Below are positions 15,801 through 21,204 of a stretch of DNA of 64,000 bases, piece after piece. The stretch's first letter is position 1. The number at the start of each line of letters is the position of its first letter. The translations under genes were made by a program, and so were the position numbers. Origin of the DNA: an uncultured Saprospiraceae bacterium (GTDB lineage: Bacteria; Bacteroidota; Bacteroidia; Chitinophagales; Saprospiraceae); the NCBI GenBank assembly GCA_938007965.1, contig CALLMH010000023.1, positions 1 to 64,000 on the forward strand, written 5' to 3'. The notes beneath the pieces are model-generated. The model searched no databases, had not been told where the DNA came from, and worked only from the letters and a program-made list of their open reading frames with translations.

Positions 15801-18800
15801 CAACTGGGTACATGCTTCGTAGTCTGCTATTTCACTTTGACAGTTCCCTCTAATCCCTGGGTAGAAATAAATATTATAACCTCCGTCAGTACCTTTTTCA
15901 CTTATTTCATCTACGTCGAGAGAAAGTATGTAGTCTTTTACAAAGAAGCAAAGCGTATCCCCTGTCTCAATGAAGAAATTGCCATGAATTCCTCCATTTT
16001 GCATGGCTACTACTTCACGATCAGGACCTAATCGTTGAAAAACTCTAAGACCAAAATCTTCCAGACTGTATTCCAATTCTGGAGGTTTTACAAAGGTGTA
16101 TTTATCCGGTATCCCAGGACTACGAATTTCATTACAGAATTCATCAAACCCAAGTGTACCGTAGTGTAAGTCATATCGAATTACAAATGGAGATATATCA
16201 CATCCTCCAAAATCACGACCTGAAATAACGACACTTTCAAATTCTCTGATCCCAATTTGATTCATGGTCTCAATCAGAAAATTACAACTAAACCGCGTTC
16301 CATCATCGTATACGTCATCGCTTAGATAGAAATCAGGCTGATATACTACCGGTTCAGATTGTACATTAATTAGAGGTTCTTTGGGAGAATAAAAAACACA
16401 CAGAAATAATGAATCACCATCAGCATATTGAAAACCATCAAAATCACTACAAGCGAGCGAAGTCATTGAAGGTACAGAAAGGTCTGTAATGAGTAATTCT
16501 CCATCTGCAAACTGACTTAGTGCATTACATGTAAGTGTCATACCAGAACTCGCATCCCATACAGAATATTCTGCACCAACTATCGTAAAGTTTTCTGTCT
16601 GTACGTCCAACTCTAAAAATGCATAATCCCAAAAATGTGGTGTAGGAGGATCTATGCCATCATTGACTATCCCAGTTATAGTAAGCTTCAATGAATCTCC
16701 TTGGACAAATCTATCACCTTTTGCAGTCGTGGCATCTGCCATGGTAACTCCATCATCGGGGATGAAATCATTATCGGCATCAAGAAAACAGAAATTTGTT
16801 CTTTCTATGTTTAAGTCAACCGCAGTAAGTCCATCACACGGCCCGCAAGGAGGGCAATTATAAATGACATTAAAATCTGTAGTACAATTGACATTGGGTT
16901 CGCAAGCTGCTGCACAAGACGGATCAGCAAAAAAGAAGTTATCCATAGTTATATTAGAAAGCTGTGGACATCCAGTTGGTTTCTCACTACAATCTACATC
17001 GAAGCATATCTCTATACTTCCAAATATGTTTCTATTTATTTGAAATATGACTTCATCTGCCCCACCTGCACCATTATCTGTATTTTGAGTAATGGTCAAT
17101 CCATTATATGGATTTCCCGCATTGTTTAACAATCGTGCACTCGTGATGTCAATTCCACAATCTACACTTAGTCGTGATTCAAAGTATGCATCAGGATATT
17201 CCGCTGTAAACAAAGTACTCATCCAAGTAGTAGAGCCGCTTGTGATTGTGTATTCTATACAACTTGAGCCTGACACATTAGATTCTCCTTCGAAGAATCC
17301 TAGAAGACGAGCATCGAACTGACGGAATTCCACGTCGTCATTATTATTCAATATCGCATCACATGGATCGGACCAAGTCAGCTGTGTCACAAGAGAATAG
17401 TAAATATTATCTACAACACAACTTCTGCAATCGCAACCGTGCTGTAGTTGATAAGTGGCATATACGGTCTCTCCAGGTTCGAGGTTGACATCTTCTAGCA
17501 GGGCATCCGCATTTCTAAATAGATCGGCACCTACTACGCATTGTCCATTTACTCCTGAGCTCCCTTGAGCTACGGTGGTGTTTTGAACTGACCCTGCCGT
17601 GAACGGACCCGTGGGACTGAGGCTCCACATAATACTACTACCGACTATAGATCCTGGATTTCCCCCTTGTCGAATGTCAAATATGATGTCCTTTGCTATT
17701 CCTTCGCCTTCATTGGTAATTGCGAGTGCTAGGGTAGTATTTTCTTCTGACCAGCACGCAGGTCGATCTATTAGTGGTGTATATTCTTCGTAGACTAGAT
17801 CAGGAAGTGCAAACCCATAATCTATACCTGTGGTGGATATATTACTTTCGCTACATACTATGGAAGTACCACAGCCATATCTTGCAGCTCTTCGTATGGG
17901 GTCAGGTGTACCAAGATCACATTCTATTCCTTCCCATACTTCACATATGACTAGAGACTCATTTTCATCAAGTGCTCCATCTCCATTACCACTTCCAGCC
18001 CCTGTGGTATGATCGCTCATAATATCCGCTGATGTTACAATATAAAAGGTAGTATCGCCATTGGTACCATCGGGAGTTAATGACATACCATTAATCAGCA
18101 CATCAACATTGGTAACTGTTCCAGGATTAACTACCCAGTATGTAAAATCTTGGATTGATCCAGAGCCTGCATTAACCATAGGCACCTTTATTGTATCTTG
18201 CACCCCGAGTATGGCATCAAATATGTTACCTGGTCGAATATTCCCAGTGATAAGCGGAGATAAAATACTGAGTTCTGCAGCGAGCACACTTATCTGAGAT
18301 GACGTCTCTGTAGCGAGTGTATTCACTCCTTCACATAATTCATCCCAATCTACATCTACTGTGTAATCTACAGCACTCGCAGTAAAACCACAAACCACTG
18401 ATAGCTCAAGTGTAAAAGTGACAGCTTCACCATCTTCCAAATCGCCAATAGTTAGAATATCCGTAGCCGGATCATAAGAAATTGGATCACCACTAACTGT
18501 CATAAGGGAATTGTAATCTATCAAAACACCATCTGGTAGCGTAAGTGCCGCTACGGCATTTCGAACTATGAAATCATCCCCGTTACTATTTTCTATAGTA
18601 ATGGTGATCTCGTCGGGAGGCCCACAAACAAAAAGTTCGGAAGTGTTGTCTGTTGTAATGGTAATGGGGTCAGAAGGTGCGATAAGCGTAAGTACTGTAG
18701 ACGGGAAATCACTATCTGGCTTTTCGGCACAGTCAAGATCACCGTTGCATCCATATGAAGCCCTCCTAAATAAATCCTCTGGTGTAACGCAACTGGTTAC

Positions 18801-19541
18801 AATCCAGTTTTCGGTAACATCTGCAGTTCCTCCTATGATGAGCGCACCTAAATCAAAACAAGTATATCCAGGTTGCATAATGGGAGATGGAGCTATTGAA
18901 GATCCTCCGACTTCTATACTAAGCAAATCAGCATTTCCATTATCTGCAACACAATAGTATACATTCTCAGCATCAGCCGTACCATTGTTTTCAACTGTAT
19001 TGACAACTTCAAATTCAAATCCAATTACACCGTTAATACCATTGGGAGATGAAGAAGTGATATTGATGTCCGGAGCATCAATCGTGTATTGGATTGATTG
19101 AATAACTTGAGCTTCGACACCTGATACTTGATAATCAAACAATGCTCTTACAATCGGAGTCATATCTAATGCGCCTTCACAACTTAAAGAAAAATCAGCT
19201 GTAAACTCAATTATATCACCTACAAAAAGAGTATCATTGAATGCGAAGTTGATATCATTAGTATTGGTCAAGGTAGGTCCAGCGATCTGTGTGAAGACAC
19301 CAGAAAACGTAAGCCCGTCAGTGCCACTTAAATCTATGCTTACATTACCAGTGTCTATTGAAGATCCTGTGTCGTTTTCTATTGTGACGGAGAGCGAAAT
19401 CTCATCAGCACAAACTTCAATCGGATCTACAAATGATAGACTAACACTTTGCGCATTAGATATTACACAACAAGCGAAAATTAACAGTACACCTAAGTAT
19501 ACATTTCTGATGCAGTTTTGAATTCTATTGATCATTATCAT
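1..19541 (-). CDS. Giant secreted repeat protein (DUF11 / SdrD_B / HYR-like), C-terminus outside window
   Basis: The minus frame from ATG 19541 stays open to the window edge, at least 6,513 codons; I translated the N-terminal half and most junctions without meeting a stop. A second in-frame ATG lies at 19535. Residues 1-32 form a signal peptide ending in SNAQ. Order in the protein: beta-rich, Cys-containing DUF11-like domains (about 19400-13600); one SdrD_B-like module with IGDTVWFDLNENG (about 13560-13200); two tandem DUF11 units (about 12900-12300) with a PGPYxYGDV motif; a further DUF11-like unit (about 11860-11400); about 38 HYR-like domains (11110-1139) each with four Cys and an IEDTTPP-type linker; then 157-residue repeats to the edge. 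Family knowledge says such proteins are exported adhesins or matrix components; a T9SS tail would be expected beyond the window but is not seen. Specific ligand unknown. Confidence 0.93.
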   Translation of the reverse strand, partial: MIMINRIQNCIRNVYLGVLLIFACCVISNAQSVSLSFVDPIEVCADEISLSVTIENDTGSSIDTGNVSIDLSGTDGLTFSGVFTQIAGPTLTNTNDINFAFNDTLFVGDIIEFTADFSLSCEGALDMTPIVRALFDYQVSGVEAQVIQSIQYTIDAPDINITSSSPNGINGVIGFEFEVVNTVENNGTADAENVYYCVADNGNADLLSIEVGGSSIAPSPIMQPGYTCFDLGALIIGGTADVTENWIVTSCVTPEDLFRRASYGCNGDLDCAEKPDSDFPSTVLTLIAPSDPITITTDNTSELFVCGPPDEITITIENSNGDDFIVRNAVAALTLPDGVLIDYNSLMTVSGDPISYDPATDILTIGDLEDGEAVTFTLELSVVCGFTASAVDYTVDVDWDELCEGVNTLATETSSQISVLAAELSILSPLITGNIRPGNIFDAILGVQDTIKVPMVNAGSGSIQDFTYWVVNPGTVTNVDVLINGMSLTPDGTNGDTTFYIVTSADIMSDHTTGAGSGNGDGALDENESLVICEVWEGIECDLGTPDPIRRAARYGCGTSIVCSESNISTTGIDYGFALPDLVYEEYTPLIDRPACWSEENTTLALAITNEGEGIAKDIIFDIRQGGNPGSIVGSSIMWSLSPTGPFTAGSVQNTTVAQGSSGVNGQCVVGADLFRNADALLEDVNLEPGETVYATYQLQHGCDCRSCVVDNIYYSLVTQLTWSDPCDAILNNNDDVEFRQFDARLLGFFEGESNVSGSSCIEYTITSGSTTWMSTLFTAEYPDAYFESRLSVDCGIDITSARLLNNAGNPYNGLTITQNTDNGAGGADEVIFQINRNIFGSIEICFDVDCSEKPTGCPQLSNITMDNFFFADPSCAAACEPNVNCTTDFNVIYNCPPCGPCDGLTAVDLNIERTNFCFLDADNDFIPDDGVTMADATTAKGDRFVQGDSLKLTITGIVNDGIDPPTPHFWDYAFLELDVQTENFTIVGAEYSVWDASSGMTLTCNALSQFADGELLITDLSVPSMTSLACSDFDGFQYADGDSLFLCVFYSPKEPLINVQSEPVVYQPDFYLSDDVYDDGTRFSCNFLIETMNQIGIREFESVVISGRDFGGCDISPFVIRYDLHYGTLGFDEFCNEIRSPGIPDKYTFVKPPELEYSLEDFGLRVFQRLGPDREVVAMQNGGIHGNFFIETGDTLCFFVKDYILSLDVDEISEKGTDGGYNIYFYPGIRGNCQSEIADYEACTQLLTDVDDQVFCVDKIESDLSCENFGYTGGPTLIVSATSSEVELFEPMSCVTVDLNNVSNIDAPFSWLNIDAVTGGLVITSVTETTDGMSTLIPSTNFGVYQLGNTESASSRSFEICVNVTNCDPQTLSFTGGWDCVEYPPTVQEATCNDPSFIDFISVESAYTGQLIKPTPPAEYALCDTICFIHRFSSTALGNVNDIIFDFEIPGGMDYLDGSFEIAYPVPADGSDTTWTFVDELDNYSGNNYRIDVTSLDTTLDSVGLIGSLGALDNLNIILVRWNTITTCDYKSGSRARFTTTATDLCGDNLAPLRSRSPRLRIKDITPEYEIDLLLSDLTLNPCNDDGATVEIELQIDADPGVLTMDGDTIKITLPAGIGYVDMSYSPVNNAPAGAPIVTDVNGLTCVTVPVVEGLANQDIINFTIDVTSMDVGQLCGRSDMLIQTFSTTNAFCGDEECSIGVLSGEDVVQIRIDKPDLSILSTDLTLISMPPANASIEYEIKIMNNGLVPQEAMNDLVIELWDDVNDNGLLDSLIDDLVVTTLNSVTIPSGGMTLVTGVVDVPPTGICNALAVINPSSACVCNLEVSNQTKVEIQNDFAMDVSVCSETVIEIGPSPVEDLAYEWISIDGSDLGALSDIDTTMVDFEFDNNSGSDIIWDYALRSSFGECFTFDTLQVTVFQEIEGTATVPACEGKDVELPGPVGGSNFMWSPVTNLDDPMAARPILDPVSSGATTYNLSYTDDNGCAATKEVLLIGAVCAPGTAIGDTVWFDLNENGLQEMGEPGIPDVIVFLYNANNTTPGNHIAVTTTDANGFYIFDDLVAGNYIVEFVMPDGFIYTTTDIGGDDTIDSDADPDTGLTGSYFLPNGTFNPTVDAGFIPDCSLDVQISEVSDCIFDGTTHTREVTVDINWTNAVYTYAFLGGVDTIQLDILGQTFLIEINTLSGDTTQTVIIDNAMPADLIADAVLLIDEDCVMSDSILDIQPCIYDAALIKQVSTPGPYNYGDVLTFNITVANQGFQDLSNIKINDFLPTGFAFDPAANPDWMQTAPDTLMYLIDGPLVAGDMTVIPLDLELIMSSEVGAYLNTSEIFSFTDTLGVDRSQEDIDSTPDNDPTNDGGGVVNTGSDNSLDGNGTGAPGSTNPNTDEDDQDPELITIVDLALVKDIITPGPYDYGDVIEFAITVTNQGNVTAQNIKVNDFIPGGFIFDAAANPDWMLMGSTAMDTIPGPLATGESATTTIFLELQMAAADQFVNIAEIGYFENTNGQDITGNDIDSQADNDPNNDAGGNPGSDTDGSNGGDGTGNAQDTDPDTDEDDSDPAFIPIPQIDLEKSTISVVPAQSGTEGNFDATFEFVITNPGNQKITCIQLEDDLTEQLGGTFVGITSAPMTVAVTDAAETPAVVMGYNGGVIDTIFNGTTGCLNPGETITVQMTVEVNSQTGVDPIINAGNVSGKGPNGGQVMDTDTALVDAPECFLEVVCPLTQVELPCINDIPNAGSTVAWFNGIDGISTIVNACGIPTIVVNDSDNGGEGCLGDPYILTRQIIINDPGDGTTVAESDTCEVMYTVIDEEKPLVMNEPLDLIVECGMDNDAEIMAWITSNGGGMFIDGCGTVVISFSAGTPEPSCGATSVTPYTFTAEDQCNNSVSAVANLIVVDNTDPTLVLPTAASTVACDASPDPDAWAATAMATDDCDTAPTVSYALINTEQVCAGTSSQTIYTYIFTAVDDCGNQSAAQTADYTVTDNVAPSLTPPADLMVTCGQDISLLVADWLDNVVAEDNCYNITELSVSSDFDDSMIIDACGATIPVVWTVVDRCGASSTATANIVIADDNEGPSISCTEMLTFAVDVDNCESNITLPLPLATDCNGVDSVRQIIPLVNSAFPIGLTTVTFQAWDACGNTSTCETIVEIIDTQNPDVVCPPSINECADAGTCTWIADASVNAIASDCGATTLTYSVVNPDASISTPTMLDGYAFMLGSSSVMITATDDANPMNNSVCTYSVTISDCEDPTIETCPADQLLVECGMEDIETWAATLVGADNCDTDLTEDFFILTQTNGCGGTSSSTYVFIVTDEAGNSASCTATYNTVDSTDPTIDTPATNPMVNCMDDNTINFLSWLGTNGGASASDGCSGPVVWTNDWDGTLPSGCAGMTTITISFTATDDCGNNVTTMGMYTITDTTPPALSLPSNLTLECGNTNNEGIIQNWLATATGSDDCSMVTITNDYNAMPMTCNVPVTITFIGEDECGNMVTDTRTITLDDITEPVITASPADFFVECGVDNTAAINTWVATNGGGSATDMCNEPTITFLPNGVVGTCGGTTTTEYIFTATDACGNSISEVASLITLDTEAPILTLPTAASNAACDDVLDPDGWAATATAMDDCDTAPIVDFALLNIEESCMGANSVTTYTYIFTAIDGCGNSSASQTATFIVTDDMAPTLTAPSDLMVSCGQDISLIVATWLDDVLPMDNCSDVTELSITNDFDATMLLNSCGANIPVTWTVVDGCGATSTAMANIIIADDNEGPAMTCVAELTFAVDVDDCGANIVLPFPEATDCNGVASVVQTSPAPNTEFPIGTTTVTFTAIDNCGNESTCTTDVIIIDTQNPDLICPPSINQCADAGTCTWTSDATVNAITSDCGNSTLTYTVVNPDASISTPAVIEGYVFMLGSSTVTITSTDDANPNNMTSCNFTVTITDCEDPTIDTCPTDQLMVECGMEDIETWAATLVGADNCDTDLTEDYYILTQTNACGGTSTTTYVFVVTDDAGNSTSCTATYTTIDTSDPVIDTPVTSPMVNCMDDNTTNFLSWLGTNGGASASDGCSGPVVWTNDWDGTLPSGCMGMTGIDITFTATDDCGNTISTLGTYTITDTMEPNLTPPTDLTLECGNTNNAGIVENWLVTALASDDCSSVDITNDYATLPTTCNVPVIVTFTATDACGNNITETATITLVDTDQPVILVPPTDLIVECTAEDRAMMISDWEAVFGNGVAIDNCDTDVTLTFTAGTMTDQCGETSTTEYTFTAEDDCGNIITAFAYLIIIDETAPNLTTPTANNTVECDGDVTGARAAWLMSASGTDDCGGSVTITSNTPNISTSCVGTVTTITESYIFVATDDCGNETTGTADFIIEDNTAPTIAHNTGNLSVACGDDISAAIIAWLNDVTVTETCQESTVTNDYDGSVPDLCGGNLTVTWTVMDACGAMSTTSAMIIVEPDTIDPTFVNISDDLIINVDVDNCESNVVFSTPIGSDCNESVTVTQIANGDGVLLVSGDEFPVGTTTVVFQAEDACGNTAQDSFDITIVDTQEPSLDCPSNDVVKCNDTGECFWIADMSTDAIFADNCGGFDLAYAVTGATTAMGDSLPRLDAVEFQLGTSTVTYTLTDTMGNEVTCSFNVVVEDCEAPVFSCPADDLTLECADGTNDTRIAAWIATATSTLTDNCSDPTIVSEITFTENMCGDTETRTYTFTATDASGNTSVCSAQVVIEDTTPPMIDTEAMDMTVECDGEGNNQALLTWLANQGGAAASDLCGDITWTHNFTGLSNLCGATGDALVTFTATDACGTTSTTAATFTIEDTTDPTLTVPDAITLECQGELNDEIIDTWLAQATGTDNCGSVTITNSGLGAIDAACGMTGVYTVIFTSTDDCGRSVTANSTVTIIDAISPTINAPAEDLILECVMDGDYMTAIDAWTSVNGMAMATDGCSEPLSWTFTADSPFDDCGNTSSTLYTFTVTDDCNNTATTTASVIIIDETTPELTEPMDITVDCEDAMATTIADWIATATATDICGTPVITNEVWNTISGCGNTNSTVYLFTASDECGNIDTAFATYTITDETLPTIVAPADLMIACGDTDIATQITQWLDEATTADGCGSTALSTDYNGNLPNACGGSLEVTFTVSDDCGNIAMATSNIIYEDDTTPPTFINPPANITVNVDVDNCETSVVFSTPIAEDCNNPVTVTQIANVAGDILVSGDEFPVGTTEVVFETTDGCNNTTTTSFDITVVDSQQPSIACPSNTVTMCTDMDACIWTADTSLDPIFNDNCGGIDLSYAITGTTTAMGDSLPRLDDVEFMLGLSTVTYTLTDTMGNEVSCSFDVLIVDCQAPMITVCPEDELVECSSTNNAIELADWLSEVMATDNCDADVTITSAIWNTISDCGNSNTTTYIFTATDDAGNATTCLADFEITDTTIPVINSDPADTVVECNGDGNTAELLAWLQNNGGLTDNDVTEDCGSVTWSNNFESIMFVTNEPCADDIGFYEVDFVATDECGNASTPVTIRFIIEDTTDPILSVPNPITVECSDPTNAVVIAEWLASATATDLCSEVVVTNDDPGIFVAACADTGVTTYTFTATDDCGNVVTETSTVTIVDTTVPTITTTGMDMTVECGPTNAADLATWLADSAGSMAMDECSAASDLIFTNELRSSVDGCENTNSMTYAFIVTDECGNSSESLATFTIEDTTPPTIDTAPEDEIVECDGAGNTADLDAWLAANGNTGTATDICGTVTWTFELIAFTDSCGTNGTKTYEFTASDGCNNTSTAQATFTIEDTTPPTITTMAMDVTAECNGASNSVDLLGWLNTNGGAEATDVCSGVVWTNDYSEIDSECGADGVTVTFTATDNCGNFSTTTATFTIDDNTPPIWEIAPQDLTIECTATDATGLIEAWLAAQGNGEAEDDCSFITYSNNYLALSDQCGETGSALVTFTATDGCDNMTTATATITVVDETAPSLITEPMNEIVECDGAGNIAELTAWLNNYAGIVYADGCSATINIDSVLIDTEELCGGTVIYTYGFFATDDCDNTSTQSIAVFTIEDTTPPVIIPSPMDMTVECDGAGNVAALQSWLDTNGGAAATDICSPTFTWEYDLVTENDECGSTGTSIYRFTVSDDCGNTSTTEATFVIEDTTPPNMMCCPDFTISLDQNGIAFLTVDSLDCGTTDICSDDSQLIRSISQETFNATNVGPNDVTLYTTDECGNVDSCTVVVTVSEMPVIGVAKRVVSVDLGEDGCTEVIYEINVENFGDVAIDSVQVTDDLAAAGFTTCASFTTSVTSDDFTVNTDYDGMGANDLLTGLDDIQAGDVGAILLTVEACGCPNGTMIMNSATATGTSPGGQQISDDSVDGSDPDGDDNDGNPDEDGTTDITLEEMGSIGAAKRVVSVDLGEDGCTEVIYEINIENFGNVGIDSLQIEDDLAAAGFTQCASFTTSLTSDDFTVNADYDGMGNNNLLTGLDDLPVGDVGAVLLTVEACGCPNGSEIMNSATATGVTPAGDELEDVSVDGSDPDGD
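1139..11110 (-). repeat. Array of about 38 HYR-like domains, each about 262 bp
   Basis: Boundaries recognised by the recurring linker IEDTTPP (plus strand reads like ggtggtgtatcttctat) fall about every 262 bp (about 87 residues). The usual unit reads VECDGAGN, then a W, then DxCG, then ECG, then DDCGNxS, giving four conserved cysteines. This fits the four-cysteine HYR-like beta-sandwich modules of Bacteroidota surface proteins. Counting linkers from low to high coordinate gives groups of 9, 8, 8, 8 and 5 units. Confidence 0.85.
3535..11110 (-). repeat. Higher-order repeat: eight-domain block of about 2.08 kb
   Basis: Matching landmark domains start near 3543, 5643, 7736 and 9807, so blocks of about 2,100, 2,093 and 2,071 bp recur, each holding eight HYR-like units; the fourth block stops after five. 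The 3543 and 5643 copies resemble each other most, as do the 7736 and 9807 copies. Another landmark pair, with CCCTAACCATGA-type text near 7400 and CCCTAGCCATGA near 9470, confirms the spacing. The array therefore grew by duplicating blocks and not only single domains. Confidence 0.8.
12290..12880 (-). repeat. Two tandem DUF11 modules
   Basis: Two units about 510 bp apart share the opening PGPYxYGDV (plus strand near 12300 and 12811), a GFxFDxAANPDWM segment, and an acidic DSxxDNDPxND linker. The pattern is that of DUF11/conserved-repeat domains, which act as stalk modules in long surface proteins. Confidence 0.75.
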
Positions 19542-19633
19542 ATGATATGGTTTAAGCAATGCATGATGACGCATTGCCACTTTATTAGCTGGTCTTAAAT
19601 AGGGAGATCTTCGGAGAAGGGCGAAAAGGTTGT

Positions 19634-19672
19634 TACAACAATCAAATTTTACTTATCTTTTTGATTGTTGTA
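19634..19672. promoter_or_regulatory. 13-bp inverted repeat upstream of the giant gene
   Basis: TACAACAATCAAA (19634-19646) is a perfect inverted repeat of TTTGATTGTTGTA (19660-19672) with a 13-nt spacer. GTTGT (19629-19633) and ACAAC (19676-19680) add an interrupted outer pair. It lies 93-131 bp before the ATG at 19541. It could be an operator or a 5'-UTR hairpin; no U-tract follows in the direction of the giant gene, so a simple terminator is less likely. Confidence 0.6.
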
Positions 19673-20003
19673 GATACAACGAAGATAAAAATAAAATTGT
19701 AAACTACTATAGTAAATAAGATTAAATAGAAGATGATCAACATTTTATATAATTTTTATTATATAATTTATAATACGAAATCATACCTTCAATGAAGACT
19801 TATTCGATTTAATACATCTACAAAAGAGCGAAATCTAAAATATTATTGTTTACCACTATATAAGTAAAATACAAAATATTGAATATTGAAGGGCAGAGTT
19901 ACTAAAGATTGAAATAATTTATTTTGCAGTATTCTATAAATCAGACTAATACAAATGCTAAAATATAGCATATTAAGTGAAAAGAAACTCCACCTGATAA
20001 TCC

Positions 20004-20034
20004 TTGTTTTGTATAAAAAATAAGCCTATCTTTG
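20004..20034 (+). promoter_or_regulatory. Bacteroidota-type promoter of yceD-rpmF
   Basis: TTG at 20004-20006 and TATCTTTG at 20027-20034 are separated by 20 nt, matching the Bacteroidota primary sigma consensus TTTG / TAnnTTTG. The start codon at 20063 lies 28 nt after the -7 element. Confidence 0.7.
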
Positions 20035-20062
20035 CATCCCGTTAAAAAAAGTTCTTTTAACT

Positions 20063-20593
20063 ATGAAAGTTTTAGATCAGTATACTATTCCTTACAAAGG
20101 TATGGGAAATGGAATTCACAATCTTGAGTTCGATATTGACAATAATTTTTTCAGCGCTTTTGAAGCCTCTCACCTAGATAATGGTAAGTTTAAAGTTTCA
20201 ATAGAAATGGATAAGCGATATGACTCAAGCGTATTTATCTTCCAAATAATAGGAAGCACAAATACAAGCTGTGATAGATGTTTGGAATCCATAGATCTTC
20301 CCATGCAAGGTGAATTCAAACTACATGTAAAACATAATGCGGATGGAGAAAGTGATGATGAAATCATGTACATACATCCTGAAACTTCTACATTGAATCT
20401 ATCGCAATTTATTTATGAGTTTACATTGTTATGTATGCCTCTGGTAAAAAAATATGATTGTGAAGAGGAGATAGATCCGCCTTGCAATTTAGATGTTTTG
20501 GACAAGCTCGATCAAGATCAAAATGTAATAATGGAAGAAGAGCCTACAAATGGAATCTGGGATTCTTTAAACGGACTAAAATTAGATAAATAA
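20063..20593 (+). CDS. yceD: YceD/DUF177 family protein
   Basis: A 176-residue protein of the DUF177 family, linked in other bacteria to accumulation of 23S rRNA and 50S assembly. The family's metal-type cysteines are visible: C70-x2-C73 in the middle and C124, C133 and C141 towards the end, followed by the LDVLDKL segment. The start ATG sits just downstream of a clear promoter. rpmF follows after 51 bp, the classic yceD-rpmF arrangement, which is the strongest support for the assignment. Exact biochemical role is not known from sequence. Confidence 0.9.
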   Translation: MKVLDQYTIPYKGMGNGIHNLEFDIDNNFFSAFEASHLDNGKFKVSIEMDKRYDSSVFIFQIIGSTNTSCDRCLESIDLPMQGEFKLHVKHNADGESDDEIMYIHPETSTLNLSQFIYEFTLLCMPLVKKYDCEEEIDPPCNLDVLDKLDQDQNVIMEEEPTNGIWDSLNGLKLDK

Positions 20594-20644
20594 TAAGATA
20601 CGGAAGTATCAATTGATAACAACTGATATATTAAATAAAGAGAA

Positions 20645-20848
20645 ATGGCACATCCAAAGAGTAAAATTTCGAAGCAAAGAAAGAGAAAAAGAAGAACTCA
20701 CTATAAAGCTGAGATGCCTCAGATTTCTATCTGTAAGGAAACTGGTGAAGCGCATCAATTCCATAGAGCATACTACGTAGGTGATGACTTATACTATAGA
20801 GGTAAAGTCTTCATCAAAGCTGATGAAGAAGTTCTCTTAGAGGACTAA
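20645..20848 (+). CDS. rpmF: 50S ribosomal protein L32
   Basis: A 67-residue basic protein opening MAHPKSKISKQRKRKRR, followed by the GEAHQFHRAYY and YYRGKVF segments typical of Bacteroidota L32, a component of the large subunit near the peptidyl-transferase region. Length and position behind yceD are normal. Only one of the zinc cysteines of other L32 types is present (ISIC), as usual in this phylum. A terminator follows at 20874, so yceD-rpmF is a two-gene unit without the plsX-fabH genes found behind rpmF in many bacteria. Confidence 0.97.
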   Translation: MAHPKSKISKQRKRKRRTHYKAEMPQISICKETGEAHQFHRAYYVGDDLYYRGKVFIKADEEVLLED

Positions 20849-21204
20849 GCACCATCAAAAAAATAAAATTTTTAAAAAGCTCCTTGTCTTCGGCATTGGG
20901 GCTTTTTCTGTTGATTATAAATAGGTCATTAGATTCTGTAAAACCGTATATTTAGTTTTCTGATTTTACCGAATAGAATATTATTGGTACTCATAAATTA
21001 GTCTGCACCATGAGATTTAAGTCTATCAATAAACCAAAATTGATTGAACGCTTATCTGAACGCTTCGAATTATATATGGATATTACTCTCTGATGAGATT
21101 ACAATTTATTTCGTGGGCACCCGCTATTAGGCTCTGATTTTTTCAATTATACAGTATTCAATACAAACAAACCCGAATCCGATAAATCAAATTATCTTCG
21201 CAAT
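20849..21204. other. Intergenic region rpmF / helicase
   Basis: Contains the terminator and then about 300 bases with only a 27-codon ORF (ATG at 21010, ends 21093) that I do not recognise and do not call. TATCTTCG at about 21193 could be a weak -7 element for the helicase. Confidence 0.6.
20874..20907 (+). terminator. Rho-independent terminator of yceD-rpmF
   Basis: AAAAAGCTCC (20874-20883) pairs with GGGGCTTTTT (20898-20907), ten pairs with one G-U, around a 14-nt loop containing TCTTCGG. The U-rich arm serves as the release tract. Confidence 0.85.

Larger units (their letters stand above)
19542..20062. other. Divergent intergenic region
   Basis: About 520 AT-rich bases between the minus-strand giant gene and yceD. 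Besides the inverted repeat at 19634-19672 and the yceD promoter at 20004-20034 I see no gene or structured RNA. Confidence 0.7.

Noticed and set aside
220-19521. Plus-strand ORFs of 60-204 codons across 1-19.5 kb
   Set aside because: Almost all lie in one frame opposite the minus-strand giant and have Ser/Val-rich low-complexity content; they are antisense shadows of its repeats.
21010-21093. 27-codon ORF before the helicase
   Set aside because: Too short, no family; it may be chance.
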